Assembly (NCBI RefSeq): GCF_022662475.1
Contig: NZ_JAKNQQ010000002.1
Location: 806,001 to 870,000 of the forward strand
Direction: 5' to 3'
From: Sphingomonas sp. TREG-RG-20F-R18-01
Lineage (GTDB): Bacteria; Pseudomonadota; Alphaproteobacteria; Sphingomonadales; Sphingomonadaceae
DNA: 64,000 nucleotides
The first letter of the stretch is position 1. Each line of letters starts with the position of its first letter. A program made the position numbers and the translations under genes. Of the stretch, positions 31,565 through 41,595 are shown one piece after another. The notes below the pieces were generated by a model. The model made no database searches. It worked only from the letters and a program-made list of their open reading frames with translations, and was not told where the DNA came from.

Positions 31565-32157
31565 GCGGTTGCGTTGTGCAGCGATCCCGACGCCCCCCTC
31601 CCGCTTTTCCAGCGAAAGCAGGAGTCTAGGGTTCCGCGCGAAGCCTTCCGTATCCGGAAACGCCCTACCAACCGACTGCACGCGCACCTTTCCACCGCCA
31701 GGATCGACCATGGTGCCAGCTTTAGCGCAAGACGGTTAACATGTCCTCCAGCCATAGAATTGCCCGATATCCCCCGCGCACGTGCCAGTTGCTGCGCGCG
31801 CGGGTCGGTGCTAGGCAACAACCAGTACCTGATCGTTCACCCAAGTAACGGAAGCGACAGGTCCACTCGGCCGCCCCGGTGTTTCCTGGGCGCGGCTTAT
31901 CCAGGTTGACGTTCGCATGAAGCATGACTCCCGTTTCTCGTTTCCCCCGGTTCCGACCGGCGGGAACGCGACTGCGCGGGATGCCCAGGGCCGGAAGGCC
32001 GGGCGTGCAGAGCGAGCAGAGGCATTTTTTGCAACCCACCGTGCGAGCGAACCCGGCGGCGTGACCGCCCCTCGCTCCGCGTACCTTTATTTCGCGCGGC
32101 CAGTGCCACGGCGCCCAGCGCCTTCGGGCCCTGCGCCGCGCGTCCGGAGACATTTAC
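31565..32157 (+). other. long divergent spacer and probable rne leader
   Basis: 593 bases between the divergent amidase and rne genes (446 if the amidase starts at 31711). No convincing protein is encoded. Long 5' untranslated leaders are known for rne in other bacteria, where they mediate autoregulation; whether this one does is inference. The rne ribosome-binding site CGGAGA lies just before the ATG. No clear promoter or riboswitch was recognised. Confidence 0.4.
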
Positions 32158-35052
32158 ATGACCACGCGTATGCTGATCGACGCACGGCACCGGGAAGAGA
32201 CCCGTGTTGCCGTCGTCAAGGGAAACCGGATCGAGGAATTTGATTTCGAATCCGCTGAGCGCAAGCAGCTCAAGGGGAACATTTATCTCGCCAAGGTGAC
32301 GCGCGTCGAGCCGTCGCTCCAGGCCGCGTTCATCGATTACGGTGGCAACCGCCACGGCTTCCTCGCTTTCAGCGAAATCCACCCCGATTACTACCAGATC
32401 CCCAAGGAGGATCGCGACGCGCTCCTGCGCGAAGAGGCCGAGCATGCCGCTGAAGAAGCTGCACTGCGCGCCCAGCAGGATGCCGAGGACGATCTGGAAG
32501 TGGACGACGAAGGCTTCGAGCCCGATGAGGAATCGATCGAGCGCTACGACGACGACGGCGGGCATGAGGCGGACGAGATCGTCCCCGACCGCGAAGTCGC
32601 GTCCGAAGGCGAAAACCCCGGCGAAGGCCGCGGCCGTCGCCGTCGCAAGCGCTCGGCCTCGGACGATGCCGCCGACGATCTGCGCGAGCGTCGCACCAAT
32701 TTGCGCCATCGCTACAAGATCCAGGACGTCATCCGGCGCCGCCAGGTGCTGCTCGTCCAGGTCGTCAAGGAAGAACGCGGCAACAAGGGTGCTGCGCTGA
32801 CGACGTATCTGTCGCTGGCCGGTCGCTATTGCGTGCTCATGCCCAATACGTCGCATGGCGGCGGGATCAGCCGCAAGATTTCGAACGCGGGCGATCGCAA
32901 GCGTCTCAAGTCGATCATGGCGGACATGAAGCTGCCCCCGTCGATGGGCTGCATCGTGCGGACCGCGGGGCTCCAGCGCACGCGCCAGGAGATCAAGCGC
33001 GACTTCGATTATCTCGCCCGGCTGTGGGACGGGATCCGCGAGGCGACGCTCTCCTCGTCCGCGCCGGCGCTGGTGTATGGCGACAGCGACCTGATGAAGC
33101 GCGCGATCCGCGACATCTACAATCGCGAGATCGACGAAGTCATCGTCGAGGGCACCGAAGGCTATCAGCACGCGAAGGATTTCATGCGGCTGCTGATGCC
33201 CAGCCATGCGCGCAAGGTGAAGCATTACAGCGACCCCGTGCCGCTGTTCCAGCGTGCGGGCGTCGAGGAGCAGCTGTCCGCGATGTATCACCCGGTGGTC
33301 CAGCTCAAGTCGGGCGGTTATCTGGTGATCAACCCGACCGAGGCTTTGGTGTCGATCGACATCAACTCGGGTCGCTCGACCCGCGAGCATTCGATCGAGC
33401 AGACCGCGACCGCGACCAACCTCGAGGCCGCTGCCGAGATCGCGCGCCAGTTGCGCCTGCGCGACATGGCGGGTCTCGTCGTGATCGACTTCATCGACAT
33501 GGATAACGGCTCGAACGTCCGCAAGGTCGAGAAGGCGATGAAGGAAGCGCTCAAGAACGATCGCGCGCGGATCCAGATCGGGCGCATCTCGTCGTTCGGC
33601 CTGATGGAAATGAGCCGCCAGCGCTTGCGTACCGGCGTGCTCGAGGCATCGACCCGGCCGTGCCCGCATTGCGAAGGCTCGGGCTTCGTCCGTACCGCCT
33701 CGTCGTCGGGGCTGTCGGCGCTGCGTCTGCTCGAGGACGAAGCCGCCCAGGGTCGCGGATCGCAGTTGTTGCTGCGCGCGAGCCAGGAAGCGGCGTTCTA
33801 CCTGCTCAACCGCAAGCGCGCCGAGCTCGCCGAGATCGAGGAACGCTACGGCGTGATGATCGAAGTCTCGCCCGACGGCGAGCAGGAAGGCGCGCGCATG
33901 TCGGTCGAGGTCTCCGGACCGCCGCCCGCCTACACGCCGCGCTTCGACGCGCCGATCGAGGAAATCGAGGAGGACATCCCCGAGGAGGAATTCGAAGAGG
34001 AGGTCGACGACTTCGTCGAGGAAGAGGAAGAGCCCAAGGCAGCCCGCGAACCGCGCGAGCGTCCCGAGCGGACCGAGCGTGCGGGCGACGACGAGGGTGG
34101 TTCGCGCCGCCGCCGTCGCCGTCGCGGACGGCGTGGTCGCAATCGTCCCGAGGGTGAGGGCGAGGGTTCGTCCGAGGGCGAGACCAACGACGAAGTGATC
34201 GCGGACATGGACGACGATCGCGGCGACGCGGTTTCGGAAGCATCCGATGTTGCCGAGTTGCTCGGTGCCGATGCCATGGTCGAATCCGATGGCGACGATA
34301 TGGGTGCAAGCGCCGAAGGCGATGCGGCAGCGGGCGAGGGCGGCAAGCGCCGTCGCGGGCGTCGCGGTCGTCGTGGCGGTCGTCGTGCCGAGGGCGAGAC
34401 GGCGGTGACCGACTCGTCGGCGGATGCGGCTTCGGACGACGCCCAGCCGGTCGAGGCCGCTGCGGAACTCCCCGCGGTCGACGTCGAGACGATGGTTGCG
34501 CTGACCGAGGCGGATGCTCCGGCCGAGGCTCCGGTCGAGGCCGTGGTCGAGGAAGAAGCGCCCAAGAAGGGCCGTCGTCGTCCCAAGGCACGCAAGCCCG
34601 AGACGGATGCCAAGCCTGCGGCAAAGGTGGCCACGGTCGAAGCGCCGGTCGCCGAGACCCCGGCGGTCGAGGCTCCGGCCCTCGACGCCGAGGCGGACGC
34701 CAAGCCCAAGCGCCGTCGCACCAAGAAGGCTGCGGTCGCCGAGGCTCCGGCCGATGCCGTCGTCGAAGCGCCGGTCGTGCCCGTCGCCGAGGAAGCGCCC
34801 GCCAAGCCCAAGCGCACGCGCCGGCCCAAGGCCAAGGCAGATGCCCCGGTTGCGGACGGCAGCCCGGCGCTCGACCCGGTCGTCGCGGTCGAATCGACCC
34901 CGACGATCACGCCTGCCCCGGAAGCGGCACCCGCGGTCGAGCCGACGAGCGAGCGCGAGGCGCCTGCGCCCGCACCGACCGCGATCGATCCCGATCCGGG
35001 CGAAGCCGGCACGCCGCGTCGCGGCTGGTGGCAGCGCACCTTCGGCGCATGA
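32158..35052 (+). CDS. rne: ribonuclease E/G family endoribonuclease
   Basis: This 964-residue RNase E is the likely degradosome scaffold. The S1 domain (NIYLAKVTRVEPSLQAAFID, near 41) is interrupted at about residues 90-185 by an acidic, then Arg/Lys-rich insert, as in other alphaproteobacterial RNase E. The DNase-I-like catalytic part holds ALVSIDINSGRSTREHS and VVIDFIDMDNGSNVRK with the Mg-binding aspartates. The zinc-link cysteines are in RPCPHCEGSGF. The last 330 residues are disordered, alternating acidic/Ala/Pro stretches with four basic clusters (RRRRRRRGRRGRNR, KRRRGRRGRRGGRR, KPKRRRTKK, KPKRTRRPKAK) suited to RNA binding. Confidence 0.95.
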   Translation: MTTRMLIDARHREETRVAVVKGNRIEEFDFESAERKQLKGNIYLAKVTRVEPSLQAAFIDYGGNRHGFLAFSEIHPDYYQIPKEDRDALLREEAEHAAEEAALRAQQDAEDDLEVDDEGFEPDEESIERYDDDGGHEADEIVPDREVASEGENPGEGRGRRRRKRSASDDAADDLRERRTNLRHRYKIQDVIRRRQVLLVQVVKEERGNKGAALTTYLSLAGRYCVLMPNTSHGGGISRKISNAGDRKRLKSIMADMKLPPSMGCIVRTAGLQRTRQEIKRDFDYLARLWDGIREATLSSSAPALVYGDSDLMKRAIRDIYNREIDEVIVEGTEGYQHAKDFMRLLMPSHARKVKHYSDPVPLFQRAGVEEQLSAMYHPVVQLKSGGYLVINPTEALVSIDINSGRSTREHSIEQTATATNLEAAAEIARQLRLRDMAGLVVIDFIDMDNGSNVRKVEKAMKEALKNDRARIQIGRISSFGLMEMSRQRLRTGVLEASTRPCPHCEGSGFVRTASSSGLSALRLLEDEAAQGRGSQLLLRASQEAAFYLLNRKRAELAEIEERYGVMIEVSPDGEQEGARMSVEVSGPPPAYTPRFDAPIEEIEEDIPEEEFEEEVDDFVEEEEEPKAAREPRERPERTERAGDDEGGSRRRRRRRGRRGRNRPEGEGEGSSEGETNDEVIADMDDDRGDAVSEASDVAELLGADAMVESDGDDMGASAEGDAAAGEGGKRRRGRRGRRGGRRAEGETAVTDSSADAASDDAQPVEAAAELPAVDVETMVALTEADAPAEAPVEAVVEEEAPKKGRRRPKARKPETDAKPAAKVATVEAPVAETPAVEAPALDAEADAKPKRRRTKKAAVAEAPADAVVEAPVVPVAEEAPAKPKRTRRPKAKADAPVADGSPALDPVVAVESTPTITPAPEAAPAVEPTSEREAPAPAPTAIDPDPGEAGTPRRGWWQRTFGA

Positions 35053-35059
35053 TGCGCAC

Positions 35060-35090
35060 CGCGTCCCACGGCTGCGTGCCGGGGGACGCG
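35060..35090 (+). terminator. weak hairpin after rne
   Basis: GCGTCCC and GGGGACGC flank an inner CGGC/GCCG pairing seven bases after the rne stop. No T run follows, so intrinsic termination is uncertain. Confidence 0.35.
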
Positions 35091-35248
35091 GGTTCGTTTC
35101 TGGCGCTCGTGCCCTCACGAACGGCAGGATGGGGATCGCCCACGGCATCCCCCTCTTCGCTAAACCCCCGGCTTCATCCGCCATTCAGCCCCCCGCGCCC
35201 ATCGCCGCCACGGTTGCCCGCACGCGCAAACTCGGGGATAGAAGCACC

Positions 35249-36604
35249 ATGAAGCGGTACATCGCGGGACTCGCGGCCTCCCTCCTGCTCTGCGCGCAAC
35301 CCGCGGCGGCACAGTCGATTTTGCGTGATGCCGAGACCGAGGCGATGTTCAACGACATGTCGCTGCCGCTGATCAAGGCGGCGGGGCTGTCGCCAGCGGC
35401 GGTCAAGGTCGTCCTCATCAACGACGATTCGATCAACGCCTTCACCGCGGGCGGCCAGACGATCTATGTCCACTCGGGGCTGATCCAGGCCGCCGACAAT
35501 GCCAACCAGGTCCAGGGCGTGATCGCGCACGAGCTCGGCCACGTCGCCGACGGGCATGTCGTGCTGATGGACGGCGGTGCGCGCCCCGCGATGGGAATCT
35601 CGATCCTCAGCATGGTGCTCGGCGTCGCGGCGATCGCGGCGGGGGCGCCCGAGGCGGGGGCGGGCATCCTGTCGGCGGGCACCAGCGCCGCGCAGGGCAA
35701 GTTCCTCGCCTATACCCGCGTCCAGGAATCGACCGCGGATGCGACGGGGGCCAAGTTCCTGCGCGAGTCCGGCGTGTCCGGGAAGGGCATGCTGACCTTC
35801 TTCAAGAAGCTGCAGAACGAGGAATATGCCTATGGGCTCAACAACATCGACCCGTTCGCGCAAAGCCATCCCTTGTCCGGCGAGCGCATCGCCAACCTGA
35901 CCGCCGACGTCCAGGCCTCGCCTGCCTATAACACCAAACCCGACCCCGGCCTCGAGGAGCGGTTCAAGCGGGTCAAGGCCAAGCTGATGGGCTATGTCGC
36001 CGACCCCAAGGCGACGCTCAACACCTATCCCGAGCAGGATCAGAGCGTCTACGCGCATTATGCGCGCGCTTATGCATGGCACAAATCGGGCTATCCCGAA
36101 AAGGCGGACGCCGAGGCGACCGCGCTGATCAAGGCCGCCCCGCACGACCCGTATTTTCTCGAAATCCAGGGCCAGATCCTGCTCGAGGCGGGCAAGCCGC
36201 GGGAGGCACTGGCACCGCTCCGCGAGGCGACCGACCTGTCGCGCAACAGCCCGCTGATCGCGACCACCTTCGGCCACGCGCTGATCGCGACCGAGGACAA
36301 GGCGAATTACCCCGAGGCAATCAAGGTGCTGCGCCAGTCGGTGGCGCGCGATGACGACAATCCGTTCGCCTGGTATCAGCTCGGCACGGTCTATGAGGCG
36401 TCGGGCGACCAGACCCGCGCGTTGCTCGCCACCGCCGAGCAGGCGAGCCTCACCGGCGACCAGCGTACCGCCGCCTATAGCGCGCGCGGCGCGATGCAGG
36501 GCTTGCCGCCCAATTCGACCGACTGGATCCGCGCGCAGGACATCGCCTTGGCCGCCCAGAACGAAATGTCCGACAACCCCAAGAAATACAAGAAAAGACG
36601 CTGA
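35249..36604 (+). CDS. periplasmic M48 metalloprotease with TPR repeats (BepA-like)
   Basis: This 451-residue protein has a signal peptide (MKRYIAGLAASLLLCAQPAA), then an M48 zinc protease domain with HELGHVADGH (residues about 95-104) and ESTADATGAKFLRESG supplying the third ligand. The C-terminal half contains about four TPR-like helices (ARAYAWHKSGYPEKADAEA, PREALAPLREATDLSR). This architecture is that of BepA/YfgC, which monitors outer-membrane LptD/BAM assembly. The stop overlaps the ATG of the DsbA-like gene by one base, so the two are probably a periplasmic quality-control unit. Confidence 0.88.
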   Translation: MKRYIAGLAASLLLCAQPAAAQSILRDAETEAMFNDMSLPLIKAAGLSPAAVKVVLINDDSINAFTAGGQTIYVHSGLIQAADNANQVQGVIAHELGHVADGHVVLMDGGARPAMGISILSMVLGVAAIAAGAPEAGAGILSAGTSAAQGKFLAYTRVQESTADATGAKFLRESGVSGKGMLTFFKKLQNEEYAYGLNNIDPFAQSHPLSGERIANLTADVQASPAYNTKPDPGLEERFKRVKAKLMGYVADPKATLNTYPEQDQSVYAHYARAYAWHKSGYPEKADAEATALIKAAPHDPYFLEIQGQILLEAGKPREALAPLREATDLSRNSPLIATTFGHALIATEDKANYPEAIKVLRQSVARDDDNPFAWYQLGTVYEASGDQTRALLATAEQASLTGDQRTAAYSARGAMQGLPPNSTDWIRAQDIALAAQNEMSDNPKKYKKRR

Positions 36605-37329
36605 TGCGCCCTTATGCAGGTTCCTTCGCGGTGGCGTTCGTCGCCGCCATTCTCGGCGCGGCGCTGTTCTGGGCGGCCGAACGGCTGGTCCCCGCCAGCG
36701 CACCGGACGCAGCGCGGACCGAACAGGTCGTCCACGATTACCTGCTCGCGCACCCCGAGATCATCCCGCAGGCGATGGACGCGCTGCGCGACCGCGCGCA
36801 TGCCGACGTGATTTCGGCGAACCGCGACGCGATCCTCAAGCCGTTCGGCAGCGCATGGCAAGGGAGTGCCAACCCCGACGTCACGCTGGTCGAATATTAC
36901 GACTATAATTGCGGCTATTGCCGTGCCAGCCTGCCGACCATCGCGGCCCTGCTCAAGAGCGACCCGAAGCTCCGCGTGGTGTTCCGTGAATTCCCCGTGT
37001 TGAGCGATGCGAGCGTCGATGCCGCGCGGATGAGCCTCGCGGCGGCGCAGCAGGGCAAGTTCAAGGCGTTCCACGACGCGCTCTATGCGGCGGGCCCGGT
37101 GTCGGTCGCGACGATTGCGGCGTCGGCACGGACTGCGGGCGTCGACCTCGCCAAGGCTGCTGCATTCACCCCGCAGGCCGAAGCCGAGATCGCGTCCAAC
37201 ATGGGTGTCGCGCGGCAATTGGGGCTGACCGGCACGCCTAGCTGGGTGATCGGCAACACGGTGGTGTCTTCGGCGCTGACGCTTGACGCCCTGCAGAAGG
37301 CGGTCGCCGCGGCGCGCGCGGCGAAATAG
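36604..37329 (+). CDS. DsbA-family thiol:disulfide oxidoreductase
   Basis: This 241-residue protein has an N-terminal membrane/signal helix (about 7-27), a short helical region (VVHDYLLAHPEIIPQAMDAL) and a thioredoxin fold. The active site is EYYDYNCGYCRASLP (CGYC) and the cis-proline loop is LTGTPSWVIGNTVV. The layout matches the DsbA/ScsC-like proteins of Alphaproteobacteria (Com1-like). Translation is coupled to the M48 protease gene (TGATG overlap). Whether it acts as oxidase or isomerase cannot be told from sequence. Confidence 0.88.
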   Translation: MRPYAGSFAVAFVAAILGAALFWAAERLVPASAPDAARTEQVVHDYLLAHPEIIPQAMDALRDRAHADVISANRDAILKPFGSAWQGSANPDVTLVEYYDYNCGYCRASLPTIAALLKSDPKLRVVFREFPVLSDASVDAARMSLAAAQQGKFKAFHDALYAAGPVSVATIAASARTAGVDLAKAAAFTPQAEAEIASNMGVARQLGLTGTPSWVIGNTVVSSALTLDALQKAVAAARAAK

Positions 37330-37383
37330 GCCCTGCTTTATGAGGTTTTATGACAGGCGGTGAGGAACGTCGCGTCAAGCACC

Positions 37384-37676
37384 GTCACCCCGGCGAAGGC
37401 CGGGGCCCCAATGTCGGGGCAGGGTGACTTGGCGCCAGGAGCTGCCAGTTGGCGGGCGTTTGTCGAAGGGTCCCCGCGATAACCTGGCGGCCCCGGCCTC
37501 CGTAAGACCGCTGCGAAAGTCGGTTTACGGACCCTTCGTCTGGTGTTTTCCCGCGAAGGCGGGAATCCAGAGTTACGCAAAACAACGGCTTACAGTTATC
37601 GCAACTCCTGGACTCCCGCCTTCGCGGGAGAACACCTATGGTTTCGCAGAGGTCTCGCCTCCGCCGGGGTTACGGG
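37384..37676. repeat. composite palindromic repeat, copy A
   Basis: The 404-base gap between the DsbA-like gene and the reductase gene holds a CCCCGGCGAAGGCCGGGGCC unit at the left and a nested element at about 37500-37676. Its inner arms are TTCCCGCGAAGGCGGGAATC and ACTCCCGCCTTCGCGGGAG. Between and outside them it shares long identical stretches (GCAAAACAAC, GGCTTACAGTT in part, GTTTCGCAGAGGTCTCGCCT) with copy B at 50881. No gene is seen in this gap. Confidence 0.8.
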
Positions 37677-37733
37677 TGAACCCGATCTGCAGCATGCGGC
37701 GTTAGGGCATCACCCTCCAGCACGAGACGCCTC

Positions 37734-38438
37734 ATGCCCACCGACCGCCCAAAAATCATCTGCCACATGACGTCCTCGCTCGACGGTGGCCTCCACCCGA
37801 GCCGCTACACGACGAGCCCCGATGGGACCGCGAAGGACTGGACCGCGCTCTACGAGCAGCTCCACGACAGCATGGACGCCGACGGCTGGATCGTCGGCCG
37901 CGTGACGATGGCGGAAATGGCGAAGGGCGACCCCGCGACGCCGGACGCGGGCGCGAGGGTCGAACGCCCGGTCCACATCGCGAACACGGCCGCGGAAAGC
38001 TACGCGGTGACGGTCGATCGCTCGGCCAAGCTCCATTTCGGCAAGGGGGACGTCGGGGGCGATCATGTCGTGGTGCTGCTGGGCGGTGATGTCGCGGACG
38101 CGCATCTGGCCGAACTCGCGGCAAGCGGGGTTTCCTATGTCGTCTCCGACGGGGCCGGGATCGCTCTTCCCGCCGCGCTCGCTACGCTGAAGCACGATTT
38201 CGGGATCGAGACGCTGTTGCTCGAAGGTGGGGGCGGGATCAACGGGACGTTCCTTGCCGCGGGGCTGGTGGACGAACTGAGCGTCGTAATGACATCCGCG
38301 CTCGACGGCGGGACCGGGGCGGAGCGCATCGTCAAGTTCGATGACGGGCTGAAGGGCAAGGTGACGCTGTCGCTCACCGGCTGCGAGCAACTGGCGCATG
38401 GCGTCGTCCACCTTCGCTACGCGGTGGCGGCGGCCTGA
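37734..38438 (+). CDS. RibD C-terminal / dihydrofolate-reductase-fold family reductase
   Basis: This 234-residue soluble protein has the DHFR-like fold of the RibD reductase domain. The N terminus IICHMTSSLDGGLHPSR resembles the substrate-binding start of the family, GWIVGRVTMAEMAKGDP follows, and IETLLLEGGGGINGTFLAAG (residues about 160-179) is the conserved NADPH-binding glycine stretch. It lacks the deaminase domain and stands alone, so it is more likely a general reductase than a riboflavin enzyme. Substrate unknown. Confidence 0.82.
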   Translation: MPTDRPKIICHMTSSLDGGLHPSRYTTSPDGTAKDWTALYEQLHDSMDADGWIVGRVTMAEMAKGDPATPDAGARVERPVHIANTAAESYAVTVDRSAKLHFGKGDVGGDHVVVLLGGDVADAHLAELAASGVSYVVSDGAGIALPAALATLKHDFGIETLLLEGGGGINGTFLAAGLVDELSVVMTSALDGGTGAERIVKFDDGLKGKVTLSLTGCEQLAHGVVHLRYAVAAA

Positions 38439-38459
38439 ACGGTCCCTATCCGTACACCT

Positions 38460-38560
38460 CCCCGGCGAAGGCCGGGGCCCAAGAGCGATGGCGGGGGTAA
38501 CGGAGCGCAGCCGCCCGCACTCTTCTGTTCCGCTCCTGGGCCCCGGCCTTCGCCGGGGAA
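38460..38560. repeat. REPIN-like inverted repeat pair
   Basis: CCCCGGCGAAGGCCGGGGCC (left) and GGCCCCGGCCTTCGCCGGGG (right) lie in the gap before the ABC transporter genes. It is the same family and span as the copy inside bchB. Confidence 0.88.
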
Positions 38561-38639
38561 GCGGTTCAGCAGGCAAGCCCCCCAACCTTGTTGCGACGCA
38601 ACAGCAACCCTATCTCCCGGTTCAGGAAACGGGGGCTTG

Positions 38640-39572
38640 ATGGACAGCATACTTTCGGTCGCGGGGGTCTCGAAGACCTACGCATCAGGCCATCACGCGC
38701 TCCAGCCGATCGATCTGTCGATCAACCGTGGCGAGATCTTCGCGCTGCTTGGCCCCAATGGCGCGGGCAAGACCACGCTTATTTCGATCATCTGCGGGAT
38801 CGTCACGCCGACCACCGGGAGCGTGACGGTGCTCGGCCACGATGCGCTCACCGATTTCCGCAGCGCACGCCGCGCGATCGGGCTGGTGCCGCAGGAACTG
38901 TCGGTCGACATGTTCGAGACCGTGATCGCCACCGTCCGCTTCAGTCGTCGCCTGTTCGGGCGCGGGGCGAACGAGGCGCATCTCGAACAGGTGCTCCGCG
39001 ATCTTTCCTTGTGGGACAAGCGCGACGCCAAGATCATGACGCTGTCGGGCGGGATGAAGCGCCGCGTGCTGATCGCCAAGGCGCTTGCGCATGAACCCGA
39101 CATCCTGTTCCTCGACGAACCGACCGCCGGCGTCGACGTCGCGCTGCGGCGCGACATGTGGAAGCTCGTCCACCGCCTGCGCGAGAAGGGGACGACGATC
39201 ATCCTGACGACGCATTATATCGAGGAGGCCGAGGAGATGGCCGACCGGGTCGGCGTCATCAACAAGGGGCAGCTGATCCTGGTCGAGGGCAAGGCCGAGC
39301 TGATGAAAAAGCTCGGCAAGCGGCAGATGCTGATTTCGCTGCAGGAACCGCTGTCCACGCTTCCCGCCGACCTGTCCGACTGGGACGTCGCGCTCGAGAA
39401 TGACGACCGGACGCTGCGCTATATCTTCGATGCGCAGGCCGAGCATACCGGCATCCCTTCGCTGCTGCGCAAGCTCGGCGAACTGGGGATCGGGTTCAAG
39501 GATCTCGAGACCTCGAAATCGAGCCTCGAGGATATTTTCGTCGACCTGGTCGAGAAGAAGGACGCGGCATGA
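38640..39572 (+). CDS. ABC transporter ATP-binding protein (ABC-2 type exporter)
   Basis: This 310-residue ATPase has Walker [12 protein letters not shown] (about residues 39-49), signature [19 protein letters not shown], Walker [14 protein letters not shown] and switch histidine [11 protein letters not shown]. The remaining C-terminal 90 residues resemble those of DrrA/NodI-type exporters. ATG at 38640 is used rather than the adjacent TTG. The stop overlaps the permease start by four bases. The substrate is not evident from sequence or context. Confidence 0.93.
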   Translation: MDSILSVAGVSKTYASGHHALQPIDLSINRGEIFALLGPNGAGKTTLISIICGIVTPTTGSVTVLGHDALTDFRSARRAIGLVPQELSVDMFETVIATVRFSRRLFGRGANEAHLEQVLRDLSLWDKRDAKIMTLSGGMKRRVLIAKALAHEPDILFLDEPTAGVDVALRRDMWKLVHRLREKGTTIILTTHYIEEAEEMADRVGVINKGQLILVEGKAELMKKLGKRQMLISLQEPLSTLPADLSDWDVALENDDRTLRYIFDAQAEHTGIPSLLRKLGELGIGFKDLETSKSSLEDIFVDLVEKKDAA

Positions 39573-40357
39573 GCGGCACGAACAAAGCCCCCGCGATCAA
39601 CTTCAACGGGATCTGGGCGATCTATCGGTTCGAGATGGCGCGCGCTTTGCGCACCCTGTGGCAGAGCCTCGTCACGCCGGTGATCACGACGTCGCTCTAT
39701 TTCGTCGTGTTCGGCGGCGCGATCGGGTCGCGGATCAGCACGGTCGGCGGGGTCGGGTACGGCAGCTTCATCGTGCCGGGCCTCATCATGCTGTCGCTGC
39801 TGACGCAGAGCATCGCCAATGCCTCGATCGGCATCTATTTCCCCAAATTCACCGGCACGATGTTCGAGCTGCTGTCCGCGCCCGTTTCGGCGATGGAGAT
39901 GGTGGTCGGTTATGTGGGGGCGGCCGCGACCAAGTCGGTGGTGATCGGGCTGATCATCCTCGCGACCGCGGCGCTGTTCGTGCCGCTCCAGATCGTCCAC
40001 CCGCTCGCGGTGATTGCGTTCCTGATCCTGACCAGCGTGACGTTCAGTCTGTTCGGCTTCATCATCGGGATCTGGGCGAAGGGGTTCGAACAGCTCAACT
40101 TCATCCCCGCCCTGCTGATTACCCCCCTGACCTTCCTGGGCGGCGCGTTCTATTCGATCGACATGCTGCCGCAGCCGTGGCGGACGGTCAGCCTGTTCAA
40201 CCCGGTGGTGTATCTCGTCAGCGGGTTCCGCTGGGCGTTCTTCGACAAGGGCGACGTGTCCGTCGGGCTGAGCCTTGGCGTGACCGCGCTGTTCCTGGTC
40301 GCGTGCCTCGGCGTGGTGGGATGGATCTTCAAGTCCGGGTGGCGGCTCAAGAACTGA
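39569..40357 (+). CDS. ABC-2 type transporter permease
   Basis: This 262-residue protein has six membrane helices. It contains [20 protein letters not shown] at the N terminus and [20 protein letters not shown] and [20 protein letters not shown] in the second half, the conserved ABC-2 region. It is the membrane partner of the ATPase at 38640, with which it is translationally coupled. No adjacent accessory gene hints at the cargo. Confidence 0.92.
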   Translation: MSGTNKAPAINFNGIWAIYRFEMARALRTLWQSLVTPVITTSLYFVVFGGAIGSRISTVGGVGYGSFIVPGLIMLSLLTQSIANASIGIYFPKFTGTMFELLSAPVSAMEMVVGYVGAAATKSVVIGLIILATAALFVPLQIVHPLAVIAFLILTSVTFSLFGFIIGIWAKGFEQLNFIPALLITPLTFLGGAFYSIDMLPQPWRTVSLFNPVVYLVSGFRWAFFDKGDVSVGLSLGVTALFLVACLGVVGWIFKSGWRLKN

Positions 40358-40562
40358 GACTTCGCCGGCCGCCGGGACATCCCGCGCCGGCCTGACCGAC
40401 GGCCGGACGTTCGGGGCCAGCGACGTCTGCCCCACGTTGCCGCCGGAATCCCTCGAACCTTGCGCCTTGCCGGTTGAACGGATCGGCGATGCGGGCAGGC
40501 CGGCGGCGGTCCATGGCCGTCCGGCGCGAACGGTCGCGGCGCTGCCCCCGGGCCATCCACGC

Positions 40563-40594
40563 AAAAAGGGCGGGGAATGCTGCCATCCCCGCCC
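40563..40594 (-). terminator. intrinsic terminator of the outer membrane protein gene
   Basis: On the minus strand GGGCGGGGA (40586-40594) and TCCCCGCCC (40568-40576) form a 9-bp GC stem with a 9-base loop, followed by TTTTT at 40563-40567, 26 bases after the stop of the leftward gene at 40621. Confidence 0.9.
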
Positions 40595-40620
40595 CTCAAG
40601 GACTTGCCGAGACCGAAGTC

Positions 40621-41280
40621 TTAGAAGTGCGTGATCACGCCCATCATCGGGCGGAAGCTGTGGAAATCGCCGAACGTGTTGACTTCTGCGCGGATGCGGA
40701 AGCCGGCGTTGCCGGTGATGCCCTTCAGGCCGATGTCCTTGGGGCCGAACTCGGTGCCGATCCCGTAGGTGATGCCGTCATGCTTCTTGTCGTTGCGGTT
40801 GCCGGTCGAGAACGTCGAATAGTGGTCGAAATCGATCCACTGGTAGCCGACCTTGCCGTAGAACATGCCGCTGTCGCCTGCGCGGACGCCGAAGCGGCCT
40901 GCTGCGCCATATTCCCAGTTGATGTTGCCCGAAACGCCCTTGGCAACGTTGCCTTCTGCGCCGACGAAGACCGGCCCGAGCGGAACGTTGACGCCGACGA
41001 CGCCCTGAACCAGCGCGCCTGCGAGGCGGTAGTTGTTACGCAGCGTGCCGTTCGAGTTCAGCGCCTGCGGGATACCGTGGTTGCGCTCGTTGTCGAACTG
41101 CTCCCAGCCGCCCATGACGCCGACATACGGCTCGATGCCGAATGCCTTGCTGCCGTCGGGTGCCTTGGGACCGGTGTCGGTCTGCGCTGCTGGCGTGGTG
41201 TCCTGCGACATGTCCTGCGCGAGGGCAGGTGCTGCTGCGAAAACGGCCAGGGCGGCCGCGGCAAGGGTGATGTTACGCAT
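40621..41280 (-). CDS. outer membrane beta-barrel protein
   Basis: This 219-residue protein has a signal peptide (MRNITLAAAALAVFAAAPAL-AQ), a short acidic linker and then an eight-strand-type barrel of alternating residues (FGIEPYVGVMGGWEQFDNER at the start, FGVRAGDSGMFYGKVGYQWI in the middle) ending MMGVITHF with the terminal Phe expected of BAM substrates. It belongs to the opacity/OmpA-barrel-like porin group common in sphingomonads. ATG at 41280 is used because it begins the signal peptide. It has its own terminator, so it is monocistronic. Confidence 0.85.
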   Translation of the reverse strand: MRNITLAAAALAVFAAAPALAQDMSQDTTPAAQTDTGPKAPDGSKAFGIEPYVGVMGGWEQFDNERNHGIPQALNSNGTLRNNYRLAGALVQGVVGVNVPLGPVFVGAEGNVAKGVSGNINWEYGAAGRFGVRAGDSGMFYGKVGYQWIDFDHYSTFSTGNRNDKKHDGITYGIGTEFGPKDIGLKGITGNAGFRIRAEVNTFGDFHSFRPMMGVITHF

Positions 41281-41595
41281 ATGATGTGACCTATCTTTTG
41301 GCGTTTTGGTTGGCGCCGGGTGTTCGTCCCGAGCTCCGTAGTCGTCTGAACTACGTTGGCCATCGCTTGTTGCAGTGCGGTCGAGAGATTTTTGAGGAAG
41401 GTTCCCGAATGTCACATTTGTGCAACGGTTTCTTGCGGCAGCATGAACGGAAATCGACCGTATTCCGGTGATTTGCCAAATCCGTCATATGCCGGACTGG
41501 CCTTGCGCAGCGCGCTACGACCGATTCTGGACGCGCCTTTCCCCGGACGGATTCAGCGTGCGCTGCAATAGAGGGGGCGTCCGGACGCCCGTTCA
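41281..41595. other. intergenic region upstream of the outer membrane protein gene
   Basis: 315 bases between two leftward genes. It is less GC-rich than its surroundings and should contain the outer membrane protein promoter and leader, but no convincing -35/-10 pair, repeat or coding region was recognised. Confidence 0.4.

Noticed and set aside
30656..31711. The longer amidase start at 31711
   Set aside because: It would put about 49 polar residues ahead of a clear signal peptide beginning MGWSLLLATG. Kept only as an alternative.
31917..32243. Small frame in the rne leader as a leader peptide
   Set aside because: It overlaps the rne start in another frame, has no ribosome-binding site and random composition.
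38640..40357. ABC exporter as part of a pigment or antibiotic cluster
   Set aside because: No biosynthetic or resistance gene is adjacent; neighbours are a reductase and an outer membrane protein with its own terminator.
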